Assembly: GCA_946496115.1 (NCBI GenBank)
Contig: CAMMFK010000028.1
Span: 1-16,715, forward strand
Direction of reading: 5' to 3'
Length of the DNA stretch: 16,715 nucleotides
Origin: an uncultured Clostridium sp.
GTDB lineage: Bacteria; Bacillota; Clostridia; TANB77; CAG-508
Below, piece after piece: positions 1 to 8,128 of the stretch. The notes under the pieces were generated by a model. That model saw only the letters and a program-made list of their open reading frames with translations, was not told the DNA's origin and made no database searches. Position 1 is the first letter of the stretch, and each line of letters starts with the position of its first letter. A program made the position numbers and the translations under genes.

Positions 1-60
1 TTAATGTAAAAATTATTTTATAAAATTGATTGTTAAACATATTATACGAGGAGGTTGAAA

Positions 61-648
61 ATGAGTACAAAAATAAAAAGGTCCATTATTATATCTATCA
101 TTATAATTTTTATTATATTAATTGCAATATCCAGTTTTTTTATTGTAAGATATTTTTCAGATAAGAATAAAATAAGCAATATATATGAAACTTATTCTGA
201 TGATAATATTCAAAACAGAATAGAAATACAAAATGTTACTACTGACGAGGATTTAATGCTTGAAATTGATGGTGAAAAAGTAGTCGGAGTAATAAAGATA
301 GACAAAATAGGATATGAAGGACCAATTTATGAAGGAACTACATTAGATACACTTGCAAAAGGTGTAGGACATTTATCAAATTCTCCATATTTTAACGGAA
401 ATGTATGTTTGGCAGCTCATAATACAAGTAAATTTTGGGCTAAATTAAATACATTAGAAAATGGAGATACTATTACTTATACTAGCTTTTTAGGAACAAA
501 AGAATATGTGGTATCAAACATTGAAATCATAGACGAAACCGACTGGTCTGATACTGAAAATACAGAAGACAATAGAATAACGCTAATTACTTGTGTAAAA
601 GGACAAAAAGAAAAAAGACTTTGTGTACAAGCACTAGAAAAAAATTAA
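61..648 (+). CDS. Class D-like sortase
   Basis: A 195-residue membrane-anchored sortase, a cysteine transpeptidase acting on the outer face of the membrane. Residues about 8-30 form an uncleaved N-terminal membrane anchor. The catalytic triad can be placed by motif: His120 in AAHNTS, Cys178 in TLITC and Arg186 in KRLCVQ, the order and spacing of the sortase fold. The short length and TLITC motif favour a class D/E-like housekeeping or pilus sortase, but the class is inferred. I chose ATG 61 because GAGGAGG (48-54) lies 6 bases upstream; an in-frame TTG at 55 sits inside that spacing. It opens a run of co-oriented genes leading to the LPRTG-bearing adhesin at 1243, its most likely substrate. 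The triad is complete, so the enzyme should be active. Confidence 0.9.
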   Translation: MSTKIKRSIIISIIIIFIILIAISSFFIVRYFSDKNKISNIYETYSDDNIQNRIEIQNVTTDEDLMLEIDGEKVVGVIKIDKIGYEGPIYEGTTLDTLAKGVGHLSNSPYFNGNVCLAAHNTSKFWAKLNTLENGDTITYTSFLGTKEYVVSNIEIIDETDWSDTENTEDNRITLITCVKGQKEKRLCVQALEKN

Positions 649-709
649 AACGTTTCAACCTAGACTAAAAGAAAAAAATTTGCTATATTGAAAAAAGGAG
701 GTATTGATT

Positions 710-1177
710 ATGAAAAAGATAATTATTACAATTTTAATAATTTTATTAGCAATAATAATTATAGGATTAATTTTCTTTATGCTTTCAGCTAAAGAAGATG
801 AAGTCGAAACAAATAGCTTACCTAACGATATTGCAAATACAGACGAGGTTAATAATATAGAAAACACAAAAGAATCAGAAGTTTTAAATAATTTAAATGA
901 AAAAACAGATGAAGAGATAATAAATACAATTACTAATGAAAAGCAAGTAGAAGAAACAAAGAGTGAAACAAAAACAACTATAACACAAGAAAAAAGTGCA
1001 AATGAAAAAAACAATACAAACGATAAGCCTACCAAATACAAAACAGAAGAAAATAAAGAAGCAAATGATTCAGAAACCGATAATAAAAAAATAACTGTAA
1101 ATAGTAATGGTGAAAAACATTACATACTTAATGATAGCGGACAATGGTATGAAGAATCAGACTGGTTTGAATTTTAA
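710..1177 (+). CDS. Single-pass membrane protein, acidic low-complexity ectodomain
   Basis: A 155-residue protein I do not recognise as a named family. Residues 2-26 are an extremely Ile/Leu-rich membrane segment after a short Lys start, giving a signal anchor with the rest outside. Residues about 30-130 are hydrophilic, rich in Glu, Asn, Thr and Lys and probably disordered. The last 20 residues are aromatic and acidic (HYILNDSGQWYEESDWFEF) and look like a short ordered tail. The start is ATG 710, with AAGGAGGT at 695-702; a TTG at 704 is in frame but badly spaced. It lies between the sortase and the adhesin, so it is probably an accessory surface protein of that module. It has no LPXTG motif. 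Confidence 0.7.
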   Translation: MKKIIITILIILLAIIIIGLIFFMLSAKEDEVETNSLPNDIANTDEVNNIENTKESEVLNNLNEKTDEEIINTITNEKQVEETKSETKTTITQEKSANEKNNTNDKPTKYKTEENKEANDSETDNKKITVNSNGEKHYILNDSGQWYEESDWFEF

Positions 1178-1202
1178 ACATCTAAATAAATATATAAAAT
1201 CT

Positions 1203-1231
1203 AGAAAGCTAAATATAGGCTTTCTTTTTTT
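1203..1231 (+). terminator. Terminator-like hairpin directly before the adhesin RBS
   Basis: AGAAAGC (1203-1209) pairs perfectly with GCTTTCT (1219-1225) across a 9-base loop, followed by six T (1226-1231). The adhesin ribosome binding site AGGAGGT starts at 1232. It looks like an intrinsic terminator or attenuator placed so that read-through feeds straight into adhesin translation. Similar arrangements recur before 4642 and 8129. Confidence 0.6.
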
Positions 1232-1242
1232 AGGAGGTAAAT

Positions 1243-4200
1243 ATGAATAAATTTAAAATAATTAGTGGAATATCCTTACTTGTATTACTATTAAGTATAT
1301 TAATGCCTGTAATAATATTGGCAACTACTTTTAGTGTAGAATATTTTGGCTCAGTAAGTTATGGAGGCTCAACAGTTGGTAAATTCCAAGTTAATGGGCA
1401 AGTGGCATTTTGCATAGACCACAGAAAACAAACGCCACCATCAGGTACAGAAATTACAGAAGAGGTTTGGGATAATGAGAATGTCCTAAAGACACTTTAT
1501 TATGGCTGGGGTGGAGATATGCCTTATAGTTTTGATAGTGAAGCTCAAGGTATAGTATATACTACTATGGCACTAGACCATTTTGTAAATGGTAATCGTA
1601 ATGGTATAGCACAAGCGTTTATTGACTATGTTAATAGTATGCCTGTCCCAAATGTGACTTTGAATTTTACAGAAAGTAATTTAACAGCATATAAAGAAGG
1701 AGATATTCAGAGAACTCAAACAGTTCAAGTGACTGGAAATTCAAGTTATAGCTTGAATGTAAATTTACAAGAAGGAGTTACATTAGTAAATGAAAGTAAA
1801 GGTACAAGGCAACAAGGAAATGTTAGTATAAATGGAGGAGACTATTTTCACTTGGAAGCTCCTCTTAGTGTGAATGGAAGTTGGACTTCAGAACCAATTA
1901 ACAATCATAAATATAAATTCCAACCTCTAATATATAAATCTACAAACGAATCTTATCAAAGGCTTGCAAGTAGATATAAAGTAGTAGTAGACCCAACATC
2001 TACAATAAATTTAAACGTTAACTGGTTAAATGCAGGAAGTCTAGAAATAATGAAAGCAGATTCAGAAACAGGAGAAAAAATTGCAAATACAAGTTTTGAA
2101 TTAAGAAATAAAGATGGAGAAACAATAGATACATTAGTGACAAATGAAAATGGATATGCTAAAGCAGAAAATATTGTGGCAGGCAGTTATCAATTAGTAG
2201 AGGTTTCAGCAAATAACGACTATATAAAAGATGATACTCCTATTACAATAGAAATACAACCAGGACAAACAAAAACGATAGAGCTTACAAATGAGCATAA
2301 AAAAGGAAGTTTAAGAATTGTAAAAGTTGATAGTAGAGACCAAAAAACACCAATACCAAATGTAGAATTCGAAATATGGAATTTAGATGAAAACAAATTT
2401 ATTGATACTCTTGAAACAGATGAAAATGGAGAAATTCTTTTGGAAAACATCCGAACAGGACTAATTGGATTACGAGAAATTTCTACTAATGAATGGTATA
2501 TGTTAGATACAGAAGAAAAAAGAATAGAAGTTGAATGGAATAAAACATCAGAAATCAAAATTGCAAATGATATAAAAACATCATATATAGAACTTATTAA
2601 AAGAGATGCTGATTATGCAGACATAAAACTTGAAGGTGTTGAATTTAACATTATTGAGAAAGACAGTAATAAAATAGTTGATACACTAATAACAGATGAA
2701 AATGGATATGCCAAGTCTACACTTTTACCTATTGATAAAACGTATGAAATAAAGGAAACTAAAACGATAGAGAACTATATTATAAATACAAATGAATTAG
2801 AAGTTAGTTTTTCACCAGAAGATGCTGGAAAAACTAAAACTTTTGATATTACTAATAAACACACAGAAGGAAATTTGAGAATATACAAAGTTGATAAAGA
2901 CAATAATAAAATTGCTTTAGGTGGAGTTAAATTTCAATTATATTCTGTAGAGTTTGATAAGGTTATTGGAGAATATGAAACAGATGTAAATGGAGAAATT
3001 TATATTGAAAACTTAAGAGCAGGTGAAAAATACAAACTTATAGAAACAAATACTAATAACTATTACAACTTAGCACCTGATACAGAAATAACAATTGAAA
3101 AAGATATAGACAATATAGTAACAATTGAAAATGAGCTAAAAAAAGGTTCAATCAAAGTGATAAAAGTAGATAAAGATAATCATGAAGTACGTATTCCTAA
3201 TGTTGTTTTTGAGGTTCAAGATGAAAATGGTAAAACACTTGAAATAATAAAAACTAATGAAAACGGTGAAGCTGATACACAGGAATATCCTGTCAGAGAT
3301 TATGAAAAGCTAAAACTATATGAAATTGCTACTGATGAAAATTATGTTTTAAATGATACTCCTATTACAGTAGAGTTAAAAGAAAATCAAATTACAGAAA
3401 TAACATTTGAAAACGAAAAAATAAAAGGTTATGTTGAAATAACAAAAGTAGATTCAAAAGATAAAGATAAAAAGCTAGAAGGAGCAGAATTTGGCTTATA
3501 TAATGAAAATGATGAACTAATAGATATACTAATTACTGATGAAAACGGAAAAGCTACAAGTGAGGAGCTTTACAAAGGAAAATATTACTTAAAGGAACTG
3601 GACAGTGGTTCTATTTACTACTTACTAAATGAAGATACTTTTGAATTCGAAATCGTAAACAATGGAGAAACTGTACCAGTAGAAATAGAAAATGAAGGTA
3701 CTGATATAGAGGTCGATGTTGACAAAGAAGGTACAACTGAAATTAAGCCCGGAGATAAAGTAAATTATACCTTTAAAAATGTGGCTAATAATTCTAATGT
3801 TTATTTAGAGAACTTTAAATGGTATGACTTTATCCCAACAGATTATATTCGTTTGGAAAAAATGACAACTGGAACATGGAATCAAGACCTACAATACGAT
3901 ATATACTATAAAACAAATAAATCAGAAGATTATATATTATTCCAAGAAAACTTAAACACAACAGAAGACCATGAACTAGACTTTACAACAGTTGAGCTTT
4001 CTGAAGATGAATATATTGTTGAAACAATGTTCGACTTCGGAAGAGTAGAAACAGGATTTAGAGAAAATACAAGCCCAACTATGCAATGTAAATCATTATA
4101 TACATTACAAGATGGAGATACTTTTACAAATCGCACAAAAACTGTAGGTGTATATTATGGTGTAACTGCTGAAGCAAATAGTGATTGGACTACAATTACA

Positions 4201-4251
4201 CATATTCCAGAAAAGCCTACTTGTGAGACATTACCTCGTACAGGTAAATAA
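1243..4251 (+). CDS. Thioester/CnaB-repeat (SpaA-like) surface adhesin ending in LPRTGK
   Basis: A 1002-residue secreted adhesin. Residues 1-28 are a signal peptide. Residues 30-135 resemble a thioester domain, with candidate cross-link Cys57 (FCIDH) and Gln102 (EAQGIVYTTMALDHF). From residue about 265 to 820 there are six tandem SpaA/CnaB repeats of 85-97 residues, starting near 265, 356, 447, 544, 636 and 730. Each has the isopeptide set: Lys in an [IV]xKxD-type first strand, a Glu in L[VRKIY]E[VITL]-type strands, and a closing Asn (NEH, NDI, NKH, NEL, NEK, NEG). Residues 820-990 form a separate beta-rich domain. The protein stops one residue after LPRTG, with no hydrophobic segment or charged tail. 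AGGAGGT at 1232-1238 supports ATG 1243. Expected role: covalent attachment to host or partner-cell surfaces, a common companion of Gram-positive conjugation modules. Confidence 0.9.
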   Translation: MNKFKIISGISLLVLLLSILMPVIILATTFSVEYFGSVSYGGSTVGKFQVNGQVAFCIDHRKQTPPSGTEITEEVWDNENVLKTLYYGWGGDMPYSFDSEAQGIVYTTMALDHFVNGNRNGIAQAFIDYVNSMPVPNVTLNFTESNLTAYKEGDIQRTQTVQVTGNSSYSLNVNLQEGVTLVNESKGTRQQGNVSINGGDYFHLEAPLSVNGSWTSEPINNHKYKFQPLIYKSTNESYQRLASRYKVVVDPTSTINLNVNWLNAGSLEIMKADSETGEKIANTSFELRNKDGETIDTLVTNENGYAKAENIVAGSYQLVEVSANNDYIKDDTPITIEIQPGQTKTIELTNEHKKGSLRIVKVDSRDQKTPIPNVEFEIWNLDENKFIDTLETDENGEILLENIRTGLIGLREISTNEWYMLDTEEKRIEVEWNKTSEIKIANDIKTSYIELIKRDADYADIKLEGVEFNIIEKDSNKIVDTLITDENGYAKSTLLPIDKTYEIKETKTIENYIINTNELEVSFSPEDAGKTKTFDITNKHTEGNLRIYKVDKDNNKIALGGVKFQLYSVEFDKVIGEYETDVNGEIYIENLRAGEKYKLIETNTNNYYNLAPDTEITIEKDIDNIVTIENELKKGSIKVIKVDKDNHEVRIPNVVFEVQDENGKTLEIIKTNENGEADTQEYPVRDYEKLKLYEIATDENYVLNDTPITVELKENQITEITFENEKIKGYVEITKVDSKDKDKKLEGAEFGLYNENDELIDILITDENGKATSEELYKGKYYLKELDSGSIYYLLNEDTFEFEIVNNGETVPVEIENEGTDIEVDVDKEGTTEIKPGDKVNYTFKNVANNSNVYLENFKWYDFIPTDYIRLEKMTTGTWNQDLQYDIYYKTNKSEDYILFQENLNTTEDHELDFTTVELSEDEYIVETMFDFGRVETGFRENTSPTMQCKSLYTLQDGDTFTNRTKTVGVYYGVTAEANSDWTTITHIPEKPTCETLPRTGK

Positions 4252-4274
4252 ATTTAGTTAGTTAGTTATTCCCT

Positions 4275-4305
4275 TATAAATTTGCTCTTCAAAAATAAAT
4301 TTATA
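4275..4305 (+). promoter_or_regulatory. Leader hairpin touching the spoVG RBS
   Basis: TATAAATTT (4275-4283) is perfectly complementary to AAATTTATA (4297-4305) with a 13-base loop. The last paired A is the first base of the spoVG ribosome binding site AGGAGG (4305-4310). It has no T-tract, so it is not a classical terminator. It could modulate ribosome access or stabilise the mRNA. A TTCCCTT motif lies just upstream. Confidence 0.45.
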
Positions 4306-4318
4306 GGAGGAAATGAGT

Positions 4319-4591
4319 ATGGAAATTACAAATGTAAAAATTTATAAAGCTAGACAAGGAGGACCAGTTTTAGCTTATGCTAATGTCATATTAGACAGAC
4401 AATTTATCATCAGGGGAATTACACTTATCGAAAAAGATGGTAAGAGATTTATTTCTATGCCTGCTAGGAGAGTAAGAAATGGCGAAAGACATTTTAGAGA
4501 TACTGCTCACCCATTAAATAGTGAGATTAGAGAAAAATTAACAAAAGACATTTTTTATGCTTATGAAGAATTTTTAAAATCAGAAGAATAG
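4319..4591 (+). CDS. spoVG: SpoVG family regulator
   Basis: A 90-residue protein matching SpoVG over its whole length: MEITNVKIYK start, an internal FIIRGITLIEKDGKRFISMP core, then RFRD-type HFRDTAHPLN and a terminal helix. SpoVG proteins are small site-specific nucleic-acid-binding regulators, named for a role in sporulation and septation and often carried on Gram-positive mobile elements. I place the start at ATG 4319, 8 bases after AGGAGG (4305-4310), because the in-frame ATG at 4313 is only 2 bases from it and SpoVG proteins begin MExT. It lies between the adhesin and the RusA-like gene and is probably co-transcribed. A regulatory role in the element is inferred. Confidence 0.93.
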   Translation: MEITNVKIYKARQGGPVLAYANVILDRQFIIRGITLIEKDGKRFISMPARRVRNGERHFRDTAHPLNSEIREKLTKDIFYAYEEFLKSEE

Positions 4592-4610
4592 TGATTTCCC
4601 TTTAGTTTGC

Positions 4611-4640
4611 CCTTTTATACTACTAATGAAAGGACTTTTT
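4611..4640 (+). terminator. Attenuator-like hairpin sequestering the RBS of the RusA-like gene
   Basis: CCTTTTAT (4611-4618) pairs with ATGAAAGG (4626-4633), including one G-T pair, across a 7-base loop. ACTTTTTTT follows, ending at 4641. The AAAGGA in the 3' arm is also the only Shine-Dalgarno sequence for ATG 4642. One structure could therefore terminate transcription or hide the ribosome site. Confidence 0.45.
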
Positions 4641-4641
4641 T

Positions 4642-5229
4642 ATGATTATAGATGAAAAAATAAAAAAACAATTAGATAATTTGAATAAACAAATAGAAAA
4701 TATTTTAAATAGCAATAGTCTAGCGGATACCAAGTTAGAAAGCTTTTTGTTAAACTTTGAAAAAGTAAGATATAACCTTTTGAATGAGATAAAGATATAT
4801 AACAAGAATATTGAATTTGAATATGAAAAAATAAAAACAATTGATAACGATTATAAAGCAGAGTTAAAAGATAATGTATTGAAAATCTATGTACCAGAAA
4901 CATTACCAAGTTTTAAAAATTTAAAGACACACACTTATAAAAGAATATTATTGAATGTTGCAGAAATTACAAAACAATTTAGTGGTTTATTTGAAAATGA
5001 GGTATTTTTATACATCAAAGTATTTGATAATATTCAAGGTTGGGACATTGATAATAAGTATGTAAAGCCTATTGCAGATGCCCTAATTATAAGCGGTGTT
5101 ATCAAGGATGATAATATGTCTAAAATGTTTTATTGTGCAAAAGGAGAATTTTCTGAAATTCCACATACAATAATTTATGTATTAGACAGTAAAAATATGG
5201 AGCAATTTTTGAAAAAAGTAGAATGCTAA
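4642..5229 (+). CDS. RusA-like endonuclease with N-terminal helical extension
   Basis: A 195-residue protein. The C-terminal half resembles the RusA Holliday-junction resolvase family: WDIDNKYVKPIADALIISG followed by VIKDDN gives candidate metal-binding acidic residues Asp135, Asp137, Asp146 and Asp156/157, plus Lys142, spaced as in D-x-D-N-xxK-xxxDAL-(x)n-DD. The first 75 residues are a Lys/Asn/Glu-rich, probably coiled-coil extension that typical RusA (about 120 residues) lacks. Predicted activity: Mg-dependent cleavage of branched DNA during replication, recombination or transfer of the element. ATG 4642 is preceded by AAAGGA inside a hairpin. A 200-base structured gap separates it from the next gene. 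The family call rests on motifs seen by eye. Confidence 0.7.
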   Translation: MIIDEKIKKQLDNLNKQIENILNSNSLADTKLESFLLNFEKVRYNLLNEIKIYNKNIEFEYEKIKTIDNDYKAELKDNVLKIYVPETLPSFKNLKTHTYKRILLNVAEITKQFSGLFENEVFLYIKVFDNIQGWDIDNKYVKPIADALIISGVIKDDNMSKMFYCAKGEFSEIPHTIIYVLDSKNMEQFLKKVEC

Positions 5230-5266
5230 AAGTATGGTTTTTATATAAAAAGATTTTTTCATTTTT

Positions 5267-5387
5267 GCGACAGTATGAAAGTTTAAAAACACTTTTAAAT
5301 CAAGGCATTTATAAATGAAATTCCCTACTTCAAGTGGTGGTGGTAAGAGTGTGAGGGCGAAGCTGTCGCACCACTTCCCTTAAAGTA
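5267..5387 (+). other. GC-richer structured intergenic element (candidate cis-RNA or DNA processing site)
   Basis: The 200 bases between the RusA-like gene and the next gene hold no ORF but have unusual structure. AAGTGGTG (5332-5339) pairs perfectly with CACCACTT (5369-5376). GCGACAG (5267-5273) is complementary to CTGTCGC (5363-5369), giving a competing fold. TACTT (5326-5330) and AAGTA (5383-5387) can extend the first stem. TTCCCT occurs on both flanks (5321 and 5375). The core 5332-5376 is clearly richer in G and C than its surroundings. It could be a leader RNA for the 5432-8064 genes, an origin of transfer, or a protein-binding site. I do not recognise a known class. Confidence 0.5.
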
Positions 5388-5431
5388 AGACTCATAGAAA
5401 ATATAATATGTTTTATTAGGAGGTGATTTTT

Positions 5432-6346
5432 TTGAGCAATTTTCCAAATGGTGATGAGGAAATATCTTTAATAAAATTTATTTCAAAATATCAATATTTG
5501 AATAGCAAAGATACTAAATATTTTTTTGGTACACAAAAGTACTATAAAAAAAGAATTAGTAATTTGATTTCAAAAAAATACATAAAGAGAATAAAAACAA
5601 ACCTTGTTTTAGATGAATTAGGGATTGAATTTGCTGAGCTATTTGGGTTTGAATATAATAAATTAAATAGAAATAAAAAATATTTACCAAGATTATTGTA
5701 TATTAGTAAATTAGCAGCTTTTTATAATAAATGTGAAAATGTAAAATTTATACCATCTTTTGATATGAAAGATAAAGAAGAATATACGATCACTTCAAGA
5801 AAATTTATAGGCATTTTAGAAATACAGGGTATGGAATATTTAACATATTACATTACAGAGGGGCATAATGATAAATACTTAAGATTAATCTTATATGATA
5901 TACAAAAGGAAAGAAAATATAAGAATATTATAATCTTAACAAATGATGAAAATAGAATAAAAACAAGTGATTTTACATTTGGAATGAATCAAGTATTAAT
6001 TATACAAGATACAGAAGAAAACAGAGAAAAATTAAAATATTTACATAGTCTTGACTGGTATAATGTTGTTAGAGAACAATATAAAAGGTTTAATATATAT
6101 TTATCTGATTATAATTTTTGCGAGTACACAGATTATAAAAATAAATATATAAACACCTTTTATTTTTTTGACACAGAAAAAGTTAATAAAATAAGATGTT
6201 TTTTAAAAGAAAACAAAGATAAAAATGCAGATATAGTGTGTAATGAACAAGTAAAAGAAAGGTTAATAAAAGAACTTCCGAACTGTAATTATAATATTAT
6301 AGATTTGGAAAAATATATTGGTAAAGAGCCCTTTTACTATGATTAA
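5432..6346 (+). CDS. Winged-helix, replication-relaxation-like protein
   Basis: A 304-residue protein. Residues about 8-65 look like a winged-helix DNA-binding domain (LIKFISKYQYLNSKDTKYFF, then basic KKRISNLISKKYIKRIK). The rest is a mixed alpha/beta region with strands such as FIGILEIQ, YLTYYITEG and YKNIIILTND. The overall plan resembles the replication-relaxation family found on Gram-positive mobile elements, but the match is by layout, not decisive motifs. I use TTG 5432 because AGGAGGTGA (5418-5426) is well spaced for it; the GTG at 5423 lies inside the Shine-Dalgarno itself. Its stop overlaps the T4CP start by 8 bases (6339-6346), suggesting translational coupling, so a role in DNA recognition for transfer is likely. 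Confidence 0.55.
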   Translation: MSNFPNGDEEISLIKFISKYQYLNSKDTKYFFGTQKYYKKRISNLISKKYIKRIKTNLVLDELGIEFAELFGFEYNKLNRNKKYLPRLLYISKLAAFYNKCENVKFIPSFDMKDKEEYTITSRKFIGILEIQGMEYLTYYITEGHNDKYLRLILYDIQKERKYKNIIILTNDENRIKTSDFTFGMNQVLIIQDTEENREKLKYLHSLDWYNVVREQYKRFNIYLSDYNFCEYTDYKNKYINTFYFFDTEKVNKIRCFLKENKDKNADIVCNEQVKERLIKELPNCNYNIIDLEKYIGKEPFYYD

Positions 6347-8064
6347 AAAGGTTATCTTTTATATATTTTTATTTTTGCTTCTTATTTTAAACATTTTTCT
6401 TATTTTAAACGTAAAAAACTATATAGAAATATTGAATATATGTTTTAATAAAAATATTATACTAACCAATAAATTATATGCTACTATTTGCGTTGTAATT
6501 GCCCTTATTTACATTTTAACAATATTAGACATATTACTTGTTACCTTAAAAAAGAAAAGTAAAAATAAAGGCGTTAAATTTAAAACAGAAGATGGAACGT
6601 ATGGCACAGCTAGTTGGATGACTGAGAGAGAAATGAAAAATATTCTTGGAATTGGTGATGTACCTGGTATTATTTTAGGAAAATATAACAATGAGATAGT
6701 AAAACTACCATTTGAGAGTTATTTCAACAAAAATATATGCGTATTTGGTAGTTCTGGTAGTATGAAAACAACTGCATTTTTGTTAACAAATCTATTAGAA
6801 CTTTCTAAATATAAAAAGTCTATAATAGTGACTGACCCAAAAGCAGAGATATATAGGACAACTTCCAGCTATTTTAAAAGCATTGGATATACAGTAAAAG
6901 TATTTAATCTAAAAGATATGCGTCATTCTGATCGTTGGAATCCATTAGCTGAGAATGAAAACATAAACGATGTTCAAACAAGTGCCAATGTAATCATTTC
7001 TAATACACAAAAGAAAAATGGAAAAGATGAATTTTGGCCTCGTGCTGAAGAAAACTTGCTAAAGGCATTCATATTCTATTTTCTACAAATACTTGTGGAC
7101 CAAAATAATTTAACAAATATTTATAAAAAAATTGCAAGTGGAGACATTGAAGAAATAGAGAATATGTTTAAAGGTCTTTCAAACGAACATCCAGCTAAAA
7201 TGAGTTATAATATATTTGCAAGTGGCTCAGATACTATAAAAGCAAGTGTTATCACTGGATTAGGTACAAGACTTCAAACATTTCAAAATGAAGATTTACA
7301 ACGATTAACATCTGCAAGTGATATAGATTTGACACTCCCAGCAAAAGAACCTTGCATTTATTATGTCATTACTGACGATATGAATGGAGCTTATGATTTT
7401 CTAAGTTCGTTATTTTATACTTTTCTTTTTATAAAATTAGTAAGATATGCCGATTCAAGACCAAATGGAAGATGTGATGTAGATGTTTTCTGTTTTTTAG
7501 ATGAATTTGCTAATATACGGTCAAATTCCAGAATTTAATAAAAAGATTAGTACTGTTAGAAGTAGACGGACTACGGACTGATACCAATAACTCAAAACAA
7601 ACGGACAACTCGACAGCCGTTATCCAAATAAAATGTCTGATGAAATAATAGGTAACTGTGATGTTACATTAGGGTTAGGTACAACAGACATTCTTACAGC
7701 CCAGTTCTTTTGCAATTTAATAGGTGTATCAACAGCAGAGACCACATCTTTAAAGGTAGAAAATTCATTAGAAGGAGAAATTGAGGAATATGGCCAAAAA
7801 AGTATTTCAACTTTACAAAGAAATTTACTAAATAAAGACGAAATATTAAGATTACCTACAAGCAAATTACTTGCTATTTTAAGAGGTAATAAGCCATTAC
7901 TATTAGATAAAATGAGGTATACAGAACATCCACTGGCTAAAAAATTAAGTGATAGCTCAATTTTGGATTATAATCCAGATTGGACTAAAAATACAAAAGT
8001 TGAGGAAATACAAAAGAAAAAGGTAAAAAAGGTTACTAAAAAAATAAGCTTTGATAATTTCTAG
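6339..8064 (+). CDS. VirD4/TraG-type coupling ATPase, read through four CGG +1 shifts
   Basis: A type IV coupling protein that pumps the transferred DNA strand at the membrane. The first 393 residues are in the opening frame: two membrane segments (about 3-25 and 45-70), Walker A GSSGSMKT (137-144), DPKAE at 166-170, and Walker B CFLDEFANI with Asp388/Glu389. The zero frame stops at 7538. Skipping one base at each in-frame CGG (7518, 7567, 7574, 7602) restores an uninterrupted family-typical sequence, GQIPEF...VRSRGLGLIPITQN...RYPNKMSDEIIGNCD, to the stop at 8064. The total is 573 residues, normal for the family. The start is ATG 6339, overlapping the upstream stop, with weak AAAGAG at 6323-6328. 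If the shifts do not occur, the product lacks everything after Walker B. The alternative is a pseudogene with four insertions. Confidence 0.8.
7518..7605 (+). other. Cluster of four CGG +1 frameshift sites in the T4CP
   Basis: The sites are ATA-CGG-T at 7518, AGA-CGG-A at 7567, CTA-CGG-A at 7574 and AAA-CGG-A at 7602. Each CGG is in frame only after the previous +1 shift has been applied. Staying in a frame fails: the zero frame ends at TAA 7536-7538, the next at TGA 7579-7581, and the frame after site 3 at TAA 7629-7631. At each site, removing the C leaves GGT or GGA (Gly), which fits the conserved glycine of DEFANIG and RSRG. Four +1 steps equal a net +1, matching the downstream frame that starts with ATGTCTGATGAA at 7633. 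Confidence 0.85.
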
Positions 8065-8081
8065 ATAATAAAAATATATTT

Positions 8082-8112
8082 AACATTTACCAAGAAAGGT
8101 AGATGTTTTTTT
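8082..8112 (+). terminator. Intrinsic terminator/attenuator after the T4CP
   Basis: AACATTTACC (8082-8091) pairs with GGTAGATGTT (8098-8107), ten pairs with one G-T, over loop AAGAAA, followed by T to 8112. The ribosome binding site of the next gene begins only 4 bases later (8116). It is placed like the hairpins before 1243 and 4642. Confidence 0.7.
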
Positions 8113-8128
8113 ACTGGGGGGTGAAGAG

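Noticed and set aside
655..1041. Minus-strand hydrophobic ORF opposite the 710 gene
   Set aside because: It is a mirror of Lys/Glu/Asn-rich codons on the other strand, with no start signal of its own.
1975..3700. DNA repeat array or CRISPR in the adhesin
   Set aside because: The periodicity is of protein CnaB domains (about 90 residues) with divergent DNA, and there are no short identical repeats with spacers.
7518..7605. Homopolymer sequencing error as the cause of the shifts
   Set aside because: None of the five extra C bases lies in a homopolymer; all create CGG. A modification-linked artefact is not excluded and is listed as a check.
6339..8064. Calling the T4CP a plain pseudogene
   Set aside because: Every disruption is a +1 at an in-frame CGG, the recovered sequence is intact and conserved, and the same event recurs in the hydrolase. 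Random decay would give mixed indels and stops.
7633..8064. A separate small gene starting at ATG 7633
   Set aside because: There is no ribosome binding site, and MSDEIIGNCD is the internal continuation of the coupling ATPase after RYPNK.
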